Assembly: GCF_016428645.1 (NCBI RefSeq)
Contig: NZ_JAELXW010000040.1
Span: 1 to 51,252 of the forward strand
Direction of reading: 5' to 3'
Length of the DNA: 51,252 nt
DNA from: Glycomyces salinus
GTDB lineage: Bacteria; Actinomycetota; Actinomycetes; Mycobacteriales; Micromonosporaceae
Shown: one piece after another, positions 18,883 to 26,106 of the stretch
Layout of the letters: each line of letters starts with the position of its first letter
Position numbering within the stretch: position 1 is the stretch's first letter
The notes under the pieces: generated by a model
Database searches by the model: none
What the model saw: only the letters and a program-made list of their open reading frames with translations
Told to the model about the DNA's origin: nothing
Translations under genes and position numbers: made by a program

Positions 18883-19839
18883 ATGACTACTGAAACCAAG
18901 ACGCCGCGGGCGGGCGACGCCGCCGGGCGGCCGCCCAGCACGACGGCCCCGCCGACCAGGGAAAAGCCGAAATCGTGGACCGGACTGTGGTTCGTGCTGC
19001 CGTTCACCGCGATGTACGTTCTCTTCCTGGTCTGGCCCACCATCCTGGGCCTGTACTACTCCTTCACCGACAGGAGCCTCACCGGCCGTCCGACCTCCTG
19101 GATCGGCCTGGACAACTGGACCGAGGTCTTCGGTGACGAACGCGCCTGGGACGCGCTGTGGAACACCGCCGTGTTCACCGTCTACAGCGCCGTCCCGCTG
19201 GTCGTCATCGCGCTCGTCCTGGCGCTGCTGGTCAACCGCGCCCGCAAGATGGGCTGGTTCCTGCGGATGGCGTTCTTCGCCCCGTTCATCCTCCCGGTCT
19301 CCGTGGTCACGATGATCTGGATCTGGATGTACCAGCCCGACGGCGGCCTGATCAACGACTTCCTCCAGAACACCCTCGGCGTCCAGGACTCCGCCGAACC
19401 CACGCTGTGGCTCAGCGACGAGGGCACCGCCATGTGGTCGGTCGTCATCACCACCGTATGGTGGACCGTCGGCTTCAACTTCCTGCTCTACCTGGCCGCG
19501 CTCCAGACGATTCCCAAGGACGTCTACGAGTCCTCCAGCATGGACGGGGCCAACTGGTGGCAGCAGCTGTGGGGCATCACCCTGCCGCTGCTCAAGCGCA
19601 CCACCGCCCTGGTGATCGTCCTGCAGCTGATCGCCTCGCTGCGGATCTTCGACCAGATGTACCTGATGACCGGCGGCGGGCCGAACCGCGCCACCGAGGT
19701 CGCCATCCACTACATCTACATCTCCGGGTTCGAGGGCTACCGGATCGGCTACGCCTCGGCGCTGTCGTACGTGCTCTTCGTGCTCATCATGATCGTCTCC
19801 ATCGTGCAGTTCCGGCTGTTCGCCCGGAAGGAGGGCTAG
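18883..19839 (+). CDS. Sugar ABC transporter permease, MalF/UgpA type
   Basis: A 318-residue permease with six predicted transmembrane helices after a ~40-residue Pro/Thr-rich cytoplasmic N-terminus. The EAA-type loop that contacts the ATPase is recognisable around IPKDVYESSSMDGANWWQQLWGI (about residues 209-230). It pairs with the next permease to form the channel. It starts 20 bp after the binding-protein gene. Confidence 0.92.
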   Translation: MTTETKTPRAGDAAGRPPSTTAPPTREKPKSWTGLWFVLPFTAMYVLFLVWPTILGLYYSFTDRSLTGRPTSWIGLDNWTEVFGDERAWDALWNTAVFTVYSAVPLVVIALVLALLVNRARKMGWFLRMAFFAPFILPVSVVTMIWIWMYQPDGGLINDFLQNTLGVQDSAEPTLWLSDEGTAMWSVVITTVWWTVGFNFLLYLAALQTIPKDVYESSSMDGANWWQQLWGITLPLLKRTTALVIVLQLIASLRIFDQMYLMTGGGPNRATEVAIHYIYISGFEGYRIGYASALSYVLFVLIMIVSIVQFRLFARKEG

Positions 19840-19841
19840 GC

Positions 19842-20732
19842 ATGACCACCATGCAAGAACGGCCGCGGACCGCCGATTCCGACGGCGGGCGCACCATCAA
19901 GCGCAATCGCAGGCGGATCACCGCCGGCAGCGCCATCGTCTACGCCTCGGCGTTCGTCCTGGCGCTGGTGTGGCTGATCCCGCTGCTGTGGGCGCTGTCG
20001 ACCTCGCTGAAGACCGAGACCGACGCCAGCCTCGGTCAGGAGATCCGCTGGATCCCACCCGAGTGGTCCCTGGAGGGCTACCGGACCCTGTTCGAGCGCG
20101 GCGACCACCTGGTCTGGATGGTCAACTCGACGGTGGTCTCCACGATCGTCACGATCCTGACGCTGGTGCTGTGCGTGCTGGCCGCCTACGGGTTCTCCCG
20201 GTTCGACTTCCCGGGAAGGAAGTTCATCTTCGCGGCGATCATCGCCGGCCTGATGGTGCCGCCGCAGGCGCTCATCATCCCGCTGTTCGACATCGTGACC
20301 ACGCTCAACCTCGGCGACACGTACTGGGGCCTGGCGCTCCCGCAGGTCGTGGCGCCGGTGATGGTGTTCATCCTCAAGCGGTTCTTCGACGGCGTGCCGC
20401 GCGACTACGAGGAGGCCGCCAAGCTCGACGGCGCCGGGCACCTGCGGGTGCTGTGGAGCGTGATAGTGCCGCTGTCGGGTCCGATCGTGGCCGCGGTCGG
20501 GATCTTCACCTTCATCGGCTCCTGGAACAACTTCCTGTGGCCGCTCCTGATCGCCACCGATCCGTCGATGATGACCCTGCCGGTGGGCCTCGGCGTCGTC
20601 GCCGGCGGCTACGGCCTGTTCTATGCCCAGAACATGGCCGCCGCGGTCCTCGGCGCGCTGCCGCTGCTGATCGTGTTCATGCTGTTCCAGAAGCAGATCG
20701 TCAAGGGCGTCGCGGGCGTCGGCCTGAAGTAG
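19842..20732 (+). CDS. Sugar ABC transporter permease, MalG/UgpE type
   Basis: A 296-residue permease with about six transmembrane helices; the EAA loop is seen in PRDYEEAAKLDGAGHLRVLW. The ATG at 19842 has AGGAGG within the end of the preceding gene, and only 2 bp separate the two genes. No ATP-binding gene follows. In many actinobacteria one shared ATPase (MsiK/UgpC type) encoded elsewhere serves such systems, which is the likely case here. Confidence 0.92.
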   Translation: MTTMQERPRTADSDGGRTIKRNRRRITAGSAIVYASAFVLALVWLIPLLWALSTSLKTETDASLGQEIRWIPPEWSLEGYRTLFERGDHLVWMVNSTVVSTIVTILTLVLCVLAAYGFSRFDFPGRKFIFAAIIAGLMVPPQALIIPLFDIVTTLNLGDTYWGLALPQVVAPVMVFILKRFFDGVPRDYEEAAKLDGAGHLRVLWSVIVPLSGPIVAAVGIFTFIGSWNNFLWPLLIATDPSMMTLPVGLGVVAGGYGLFYAQNMAAAVLGALPLLIVFMLFQKQIVKGVAGVGLK

Positions 20733-20747
20733 TCCGGACGCTGAGGA

Positions 20748-20776
20748 ACGGGGCGGAGCCGCAGGCTCCGCCCCGT
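20748..20776. terminator. Bidirectional terminator after the sugar ABC operon
   Basis: A perfect 13-bp stem (ACGGGGCGGAGCC and its complement) with a GCA loop between convergent genes and no T-run. The same stem core recurs at 21561-21589. Confidence 0.75.
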
Positions 20777-20797
20777 CGGTTTCGGTTCGTTTCGCCG

Positions 20798-21418
20798 CTA
20801 GCCGAGGGCGAGGTAGAACTCGTCGTCGCCAAGCATTTCGCCGATCACGACCGAAGCGGTGGAGTAGTCCCCTTCTGGAACCTCGAGGAAGATGTTGCCG
20901 GAGGCCGATTCACCGCCGGCGACATCCCTGACGTCCATCAGGTCGTTCGGCAGCAGCACGATCGGTTCGGTGTGATCCACCAGGGTGCCGTCCCACAGGT
21001 CCCAGTCGAGGTCCAGGTACGGATCGCTCGCGTCCGCGCCGTTGTAGGTCGTCACCAGCTCGATCATGATGTACTGCCGGCCGGCCTCGGGCGCCTCGTT
21101 GAAGCTGTCGTGGTCGAGGATCTGATCGGTGGCGTCGAGAACCACCTCTCCGACCGAGACGGACCAGTCGGCGATCTCGACCGAGGCCCCGGGCTCCAGC
21201 GGCGCGTCCGGGGCGGTTCCGTCCCCGTAGGACACCGCCGCATCCTCGGCCGCGGTCTCCTCTTCGACCGCCGATGCCGAAGTCGACGCGTCCGAACCGC
21301 CGTCCTCCCCGTCCTCGGACCCTCCACAGGCCGCCAGTCCCATCGCGGCGAACAGCCCGATGCCTCCGACCGCCAGCAGCTTCTTCGTCTCGGCGATCGT
21401 TCCGTCAATTCTCGCCAT
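20798..21418 (-). CDS. Secreted lipoprotein, DUF4352-like
   Basis: About 206 residues. A lipoprotein signal (two Lys, hydrophobic core, LAAC with lipidated C31) is followed by an acidic Ser/Glu/Asp-rich linker (~35-65). A beta-rich domain then resembles DUF4352 (an Ig-like fold with VEIADWSVSVGEV at its start and YIMIELVTTYNG in the core). Function is unknown; such proteins sit on the outer face of the membrane. An ATG at 21433 would add five residues. It is a stand-alone gene, convergent with the sugar transporter. Confidence 0.7.
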   Translation of the reverse strand: MARIDGTIAETKKLLAVGGIGLFAAMGLAACGGSEDGEDGGSDASTSASAVEEETAAEDAAVSYGDGTAPDAPLEPGASVEIADWSVSVGEVVLDATDQILDHDSFNEAPEAGRQYIMIELVTTYNGADASDPYLDLDWDLWDGTLVDHTEPIVLLPNDLMDVRDVAGGESASGNIFLEVPEGDYSTASVVIGEMLGDDEFYLALG

Positions 21419-21560
21419 TGTTCCGATATCCATCCTGGATCCGATAGTCCTGAGAGTGTGCCTCTAAAATTATCGGTCGCACGAGGATGGATCGGAAACA
21501 GAGGAGCAACGATTCGGCATCGGACGCCGAGGCCGAGAGGCCGTTGGCTGACAACAAGAA

Positions 21561-21589
21561 ACGGGGCGGAGGGTGCCGCTCCGCCCCGT
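21561..21589 (-). terminator. Terminator downstream of the 21605-22087 gene
   Basis: An 11-bp stem (ACGGGGCGGAG and its complement) with a 7-nt loop. On the minus strand it is followed by TTTCTTGTTG, a loose T-run. The stem core is identical to that at 20748. Confidence 0.65.
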
Positions 21590-21604
21590 TCTCTCCCCCT
21601 ATCC

Positions 21605-22087
21605 CTAAAGGAATCCGACCCGCTCGAAGCACGAGACCGGGCTCCAGCCGACCGTGGTGCCCGAGCGGATTCTGAGCCACTCGTATTCCCAGGCCAGGCC
21701 GTCGCAGCTGATCGCGCGGTCCCCTTGCCGCGCGAAGCACGAGCCGTACACCTCCTCCCCGCCGCGCAGCCTCAGCAGCCGCTTGGAACCCCAGTCCTTG
21801 TCGGCGAAGATCGAGACTCCGAAGAGAGCGTCGACCTCGTATCGGCACAGCAGGAGCTGCTCGTCGTAGCCGGCCTCGAACAGGATCGCCGGCTGGGCCA
21901 CCACAGAGGCGCCCTGTCCCTCCAAGGCCGGCTCGGCGGCCGAGCCCTCGCCGTGCTCGATCAAGGCCATCACCACCGCCACGATCCCCGCGGCGATGGC
22001 GAGCTTGAGGCCGACCTTCTTGGTGACGGCCCAGGCCGAGCCCAGGCCCGACTTCATCCCGCCCTTGAGGCTCTCTCCGACTGACAT
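21605..22087 (-). CDS. Single-pass membrane protein, possible SH3-like exterior domain
   Basis: A 160-residue protein I cannot assign to a named family. Residues 1-26 are cytoplasmic and Gly/Lys-rich, 27-43 form one transmembrane helix (LAIAAGIVAVVMALI), and the outer ~115 residues contain four cysteines that could form two disulfides (in LLCRY, GSCFA, ISCDG and VSCFE). The end, TVGWSPVSCFERVGFL, resembles the last strands of bacterial SH3 domains. The ATG at 22087 follows a G-rich ribosome site (GGGGGCGGG). Function unknown. Confidence 0.6.
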   Translation of the reverse strand: MSVGESLKGGMKSGLGSAWAVTKKVGLKLAIAAGIVAVVMALIEHGEGSAAEPALEGQGASVVAQPAILFEAGYDEQLLLCRYEVDALFGVSIFADKDWGSKRLLRLRGGEEVYGSCFARQGDRAISCDGLAWEYEWLRIRSGTTVGWSPVSCFERVGFL

Positions 22088-22215
22088 GACCCGCCCCCAT
22101 CCGGCTCGCCTCGGCGAAGCTCGCGAGCCGCAGACTCCCACTGGCTTCTACAGGGTGGGGCCAGAACGCGGCCTGGGGTGGGGATACCGGGGAGTAACCC
22201 CGCGGAGCGTCGGAC

Positions 22216-23178
22216 TTACGACACTGTCAGCACGACCTTGCCGAAGGCGTCGCCCGAGGCCAGGCGCCTGAGAGCGGCCTCGGCGTCCGTGAGCGCATGA
22301 GTCGAGTCGATTACGGGGCGAACGCCCCGTTCCTCGCAGAAGGCGATGAGTGAGGCGAGTTCGTCGCGGGTGCCCATGGTCGAGCCGACGATCTCCAACT
22401 GCTTGAAGAAGACGTGCCGCAGGTCGATCCGCGGGGTGGGTCCGGCCGTGGCGCCGCAGGTGACCAGGCGTCCGCCGGGCTTGAGCGATTTGACCGAGTG
22501 GGCGACGGTGTCGCCGCCGACCGAGTCGACGACGAGGTCGACGCGCTCGGGCAGGCGCGCGCCCGGCTCGACGGCCTCGGCGCCGAGTTCGGCGGCCTTC
22601 TCCCGCCGCTCGGGTGTGCGTCCGGTGGCGTAGACGCGGGCGCCCAGGGCCCCGGCGAGGGCGATGGCGGCGGTGGCGACGCCGCCGCCGGTGCCCTGGA
22701 CCAGGACCGCGCCGTCGTCCGGCAGGCGGCCGCGGTGGGTGAGCATGCGCCAGGCGGTCAGGTAGGCCGTCGGGAGGCACGCGGCATCGGCGGCGCTCCA
22801 CCCGGCCGGCTTGGGCAGGAGGTTGCGCGCGGGGACGGCGACGGTCTCGGCCAGGGTGCCCGGGTGCAGTTCGGACAGCAGGCTGCGGTGCGGGTCGAGG
22901 GTCTCGTCGTCGAGGGAGGCGTCGGCGATGACGGGGTAGACCACGACCTCCTCGCCGTCGTCGGTGACGCCGACCGCGTCGGTGCCGAGGATCATCGGGC
23001 ACTGGTCCGCGCGGAGGCCGACCCCGGCCAGGGACCACAGGTCGTGGTGGTTGAGCGAGGCCGCCGTGAGCGACACTCGGGTCCACTCGGAGGGGGCCTG
23101 AGGCGGGTCGATCTCACCCACCGAGAGCGCCTCGAACGGGTCTTCGGGGTTCACGTTGCGGGCGTAGGCGGCGAGCAT
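22216..23178 (-). CDS. Zinc-independent MDR oxidoreductase (quinone oxidoreductase-like)
   Basis: A 320-residue medium-chain dehydrogenase/reductase: a GroES-like N-terminal domain (ASLNHHDLWSLAGVG) and a Rossmann nucleotide-binding domain with VLVQGTGGGVATAAIALAGA. The Cys4 structural zinc loop and catalytic zinc ligands of alcohol dehydrogenases are absent, so an NAD(P)H-dependent quinone or enone reductase is more likely. The ATG at 23178 has a strong AAGGAGG site about ten bases upstream. It is transcribed divergently from sodN; a shared response to oxidative stress is possible but not shown. Confidence 0.85.
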   Translation of the reverse strand: MLAAYARNVNPEDPFEALSVGEIDPPQAPSEWTRVSLTAASLNHHDLWSLAGVGLRADQCPMILGTDAVGVTDDGEEVVVYPVIADASLDDETLDPHRSLLSELHPGTLAETVAVPARNLLPKPAGWSAADAACLPTAYLTAWRMLTHRGRLPDDGAVLVQGTGGGVATAAIALAGALGARVYATGRTPERREKAAELGAEAVEPGARLPERVDLVVDSVGGDTVAHSVKSLKPGGRLVTCGATAGPTPRIDLRHVFFKQLEIVGSTMGTRDELASLIAFCEERGVRPVIDSTHALTDAEAALRRLASGDAFGKVVLTVS

Positions 23179-23372
23179 CGGCGGTTGGCCTCCTTCTTGG
23201 CGCAGCTCGCGAGCCGCGGTTCGACTCGGCTGGGAGCGCTCACTATCCATAATGGTGGATTTGCGTCCTTGTGTTGCGACATTAACTCTAGGGGCAGGCC
23301 CGGAAAGGCACCGGTGAGAGGTAGGGTCGGCGTTGGAATCACACCCACTGGAAAGAAGCTGGAGGGGCCATC

Positions 23373-23777
23373 GTGAAGCCTCTGTTCAAGCGGCTGCTGC
23401 CGCAGGTTACGGCTTCGGCTCACTGCGACCTGCCGTGCGGGGTCTACGACCCGGCGCAGGCCCGCATCGAAGCGGAGTCGGTCAAGGCGATCTGCGAGAA
23501 GTACCAGGCCAACGAGGACCCGGAGTTCCGGACTCGCGCCCTGATCATCAAAGAGCAGCGGTCCAATCTCGTCAAGGAGCACCTGTGGGTGCTGTGGACC
23601 GACTACTTCAAGCCGCCGCACTTCGAGAAGTACCCGCAGCTGCACACGCTGGTCAACGAGGCCACCAAGCTCGCCGGAGCCTCCGGCTCCAAGGGCTCGG
23701 CAGACCCGAAGGTCGCCGAGGAGCTGCTGGCCAAGATCGACCAGATCGCGGAGATCTTCTGGGAGACCAAGAAGTAG
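23373..23777 (+). CDS. sodN: Nickel superoxide dismutase
   Basis: A 134-residue precursor. The nickel hook HCDLPCGVYDP starts at His17; removal of residues 1-16 would expose the His1-Cys2-Asp3-Leu4-Pro5-Cys6 ligand set that binds Ni and dismutates superoxide. The rest is the four-helix bundle. Length is typical. A GTG start follows GGAGGGG. In most actinobacteria the leader is cut by the S26 peptidase SodX encoded next door; no such gene adjoins here. Confidence 0.96.
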   Translation: MKPLFKRLLPQVTASAHCDLPCGVYDPAQARIEAESVKAICEKYQANEDPEFRTRALIIKEQRSNLVKEHLWVLWTDYFKPPHFEKYPQLHTLVNEATKLAGASGSKGSADPKVAEELLAKIDQIAEIFWETKK

Positions 23778-23797
23778 TCCCCGTCTCGGCTGAATTC

Positions 23798-23828
23798 CGA
23801 AGCGCCCGGCCTCGAACCGGGCGCTTCG
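23798..23828 (+). terminator. Terminator of sodN
   Basis: A perfect 12-bp stem (CGAAGCGCCCGG and its complement) with a 7-nt loop, followed by TCGTTT. Confidence 0.8.
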
Positions 23829-23840
23829 TCGTTTCCGGCC

Positions 23841-23945
23841 TCACGTGGTGAGGTCGCCGATGCCGAAGGTGCGGCCGTCTGCGAGGCGGAGTTCGACCGG
23901 GCCCCACATCGAGTAGAAGCGGAGCGCGCCGAAGGCGGTGCCTTC
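23841..23945 (-). pseudogene. Orphan C-terminal coding tail (gene remnant)
   Basis: Reading the minus strand up to a TGA at 23841-23843, about 34 codons have almost entirely G/C third positions and a protein-like sequence containing FGALRFYSMWGPVELRLADG and, shortly after, TFGIGDLTT. Upstream (above 23945) the same frame turns into low-quality Pro/Thr/Arg sequence over a repeat array and meets a stop at 24195-24197. No start or N-terminal part is found in any frame. This looks like the surviving 3' end of a gene lost by deletion or repeat invasion. The family is not recognised. Confidence 0.45.
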
Positions 23946-23957
23946 GGGGCGCCCTCC

Positions 23958-24160
23958 TGAGGTCGCCGCGGTGGCTGCTCGAAGAGGGTGGTTCGGCGAA
24001 GCAGGCACCTTGAGCCCCGTCCGTGAGGCCGCCGCGGTGGGTTCCCGTTGGGGGTTGTCCGCCGGAGTACGGCCCGGGGTCCCGCCGGTGAGCCCGCCGC
24101 GGTGGGTTCCCGTTGGGGGTTGTTCGGGCGAGTCGGTCCGTTTCCACCCCTGGTCTGAGT
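23958..24160. repeat. Imperfect ~66-bp tandem repeats in intergenic DNA
   Basis: Units begin with TGAG at about 23958, 24024 and 24089, with a partial one at 24156; spacings are 66, 65 and 67 bp. Units two and three share a nearly identical ~28-bp core starting CGCCGCGGTGGG; the first is more diverged. Spacings are not multiples of three, so they are not protein repeats. The rest of 24161-24510 shows no gene I can support. Confidence 0.55.
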
Positions 24161-24510
24161 GGTGCCACAGAAAGAGGCTGCGTAGAAGCTTGCTTCATAG
24201 CATTACGGTCCGGGCCATCCGGCACCGTCGATGACGCCCGCCCGCCACCGTCCACCGACTGGCGTCACGTCCGCCACCCCGCCCGGGGCCGAGCCCGGAC
24301 CCCGGCCAGGGCGCCGCGCCGGTCGGAGCACCGCCGGACCCGAGGATCGGGGCCGGGACAGACGCGGACGGAGGCAAGGCACCGCACGACCCGGAAGGTC
24401 AACTTATTCGCCGAAGGCCCCTAAGCGTGAAGCCGAGCAGGGCGGTGCCCGCGCGGCGGCGATGCGCACTATCCTGGTGGACCGGGAGCCGAGTCAAGGT
24501 GGGAGCGGCG

Positions 24511-24963
24511 ATGCCGGTGAGCGATGAACGCGAGGACGTGCTGCTGCTCGACGTCCCCACGGGAGGCGACTACATGTCGGTCCTGCCGACGGCGACGGCG
24601 GCGGTGGCCACGCGGCTGGGCTTCTCCCTGGACGAGATCGAGGACCTGCGGGCGGCGGTCAACGCCGCGGTGACGCTGCTGCTCACCCAGGACTCCGGCC
24701 GCATGCGTCCGTTCAAAAAGCGCAGTGAGGCCGAGGGGCCCCTGCACTGCCGACTGGAGGTGAGTCTGGAGCACCTCCAGATCATCCTCAGCCGGCCCGG
24801 CTCCGAGCCGCTGGACGGGAACGCCTATCAGTGGCAGGTCCTGCGGGCCCTGACCGACGAGGTCGACTCCGAGTCCACCCCCGCGGCGGCGACGATCCGC
24901 ATCCTCCAGCAGCGCCCGGCGACCGAGGGCGACGCCGACACCGAGTCGTACCGGCTGCAATAG
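24511..24963 (+). CDS. RsbW-like anti-sigma regulatory protein
   Basis: A 150-residue protein resembling the GHKL ATPase fold of RsbW/UsfX anti-sigma kinases. Its opening LPTATAAVATRLGFSLDEIEDLRAAV (residues ~24-49) is the characteristic helix pair of the family. The usual ATP-contacting N box and glycine boxes are poorly preserved, so kinase activity is uncertain and it may act by binding alone. The ATG at 24511 follows GGTGGGAG. In Streptomyces such a gene and its sigma factor lie close to wblE; here the whiB gene is the next neighbour but no sigma gene is present. Confidence 0.65.
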   Translation: MPVSDEREDVLLLDVPTGGDYMSVLPTATAAVATRLGFSLDEIEDLRAAVNAAVTLLLTQDSGRMRPFKKRSEAEGPLHCRLEVSLEHLQIILSRPGSEPLDGNAYQWQVLRALTDEVDSESTPAAATIRILQQRPATEGDADTESYRLQ

Positions 24964-24974
24964 CCCCGGAAAGC

Positions 24975-25007
24975 TTGAAGGCCCGGCGGGACCGCCGGGC
25001 CTTTCAA
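24975..25007. terminator. Bidirectional terminator between the RsbW-like gene and whiB
   Basis: A long GC stem (AGGCCCGGCGG and its complement, extended by TTGA/TCAA with one bulged T) between convergent genes; CTTTCAAAC follows on the plus strand. Confidence 0.75.
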
Positions 25008-25068
25008 ACTTCGCGCATCAAACTCGAGGGATGGCTTCTCTTCTCAAGGGGATTCCGCGCAGGGCGTC

Positions 25069-25329
25069 TCAGCCGACCTGGGCGGCCAGGGGGCGCAGCG
25101 CACCGGAGCGGCGCTTGAGCTCGCGGCGCTCCATCTCGCTCATCCCGCCCCACACGCCGGCGTCCTGTCCGGTCTCGAGCGCCCACTGGAGGCACGACTC
25201 GGTGACGGGGCACCGCCTGCAGACGCTCTTGGCCTGCTCAACCTGAGTCAAGGCCGGGCCGGTGTCCCCGATCGGGAAGAACAGTTCGGGGTCCTCGTCA
25301 CGGCAAACGGCCTGGTGGCGCCAATCCAT
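25069..25329 (-). CDS. whiB1: WhiB-family iron-sulfur regulator, WhiB1/WblE-like
   Basis: An 86-residue protein with the four [4Fe-4S] cysteines C9, C37, C40 and C46, the GVWGG turn (58-62) and a basic C-terminal helix (ERRELKRR) for DNA contact. Length and sequence (LFFPIGDTGPA) fit the WhiB1/WblE class, nitric-oxide-sensitive regulators that bind the primary sigma factor. The ATG at 25329 has a clear AAGGAG. pdtaS lies 6 kb away, and the two genes are neighbours in M. tuberculosis, which supports the assignment. A long upstream region with CRP-type sites precedes it. Confidence 0.93.
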   Translation of the reverse strand: MDWRHQAVCRDEDPELFFPIGDTGPALTQVEQAKSVCRRCPVTESCLQWALETGQDAGVWGGMSEMERRELKRRSGALRPLAAQVG

Positions 25330-25653
25330 CAAAACATCTCCTTGCTGCAATTCAGAAGTTCGCTTACACGGTGTTATGAATAGCTTGCGGTTCGGTGTCC
25401 GTGCGGTTCGGCCGCTTGGGAATCCCGTCTTCCGATACTGCATTGGAGACGGTATTCACCGAAGCGCGGAACCACCTTTCGACCCACGGCGGGAAGGCGG
25501 GACCACCCCCGCGGGACAACTGTCACCGCGAGTCACGGAATCGCTCTCAATCGCTTCAGCGCCATCGCTGAACGCCTGGGCACACGCGAGAGCACCCACC
25601 ACCGCTGCGGGTCGGCCGGTCGATTGTCGACGGCCCGCACCTTGACCCGACTA

Positions 25654-25675
25654 CCTTGTGAATACTTTCACAAGG
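25654..25675. promoter_or_regulatory. CRP/FNR-type operator, perfect palindrome
   Basis: A 9-bp perfect inverted repeat (CCTTGTGAA, 4-nt spacer, TTCACAAGG) containing TGTGA-N6-TCACA, the full CRP consensus. It lies 325 bp upstream of the whiB start codon. CRP (Rv3676) is known to regulate whiB1 in M. tuberculosis. Confidence 0.6.
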
Positions 25676-25717
25676 ATTGGATTTGTCAAGAGGTTCGGCT
25701 CCGGAAACTGCCTCGAA

Positions 25718-25731
25718 GTGAGTGAACTCAC
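25718..25731. promoter_or_regulatory. Second CRP-type palindrome
   Basis: GTGAGT-GA-ACTCAC is a perfect 6-bp inverted repeat and contains GTGA-N6-TCAC. Its centre is 60 bp from that of the first site. Confidence 0.45.
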
Positions 25732-26106
25732 CGCTCTACCTCGAAGAAGACCCACGGGCGGCCCCTCCGGACGCTGCCGGTCCCCTACCGAGGGTCCCGG
25801 AGCACCTCCCCGCGCCATCGTATGGTCGGGGGGTGCTGACAGCGAGTCGAACCGGCTTTGACACACTGATACTCAGACTGGACTGACTGAAGACTCACAA
25901 CCTTCGTCGAGACTGAGCACTGGGCACCAAGTGAAGATCCAATGCCCGGTCAAAACACACCGAAAATACGATATTCGATTGTCTAAGTCTCAACCGCCCA
26001 CCTCTACGGAGCTTGCGAGCTGTAAATGAGCTCATTGGGCGGCGAAATCAACCTTGCCCGCTCCTGGTCGACTTGTCAACACCAACGCTCAGGTTTTCCC
26101 AAGTTG

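Larger units (their letters stand above)
25330..26106. other. 777-bp region without a supportable gene, upstream of whiB
   Basis: Short open frames here have no coding bias. GC content is clearly lower than in the neighbouring genes, especially beyond 25860. Two GTGA-N6-TCAC palindromes are annotated separately. The part from 25860 to 26100 contains repeated GACT motifs and AT-rich stretches but no recognisable RNA fold; a small RNA or a long whiB leader cannot be excluded. Confidence 0.6.

Noticed and set aside
21486-21675. Short plus-strand frame upstream of the membrane SH3-like gene
   Set aside because: Runs through a terminator hairpin, lacks a ribosome site and has no coding bias.
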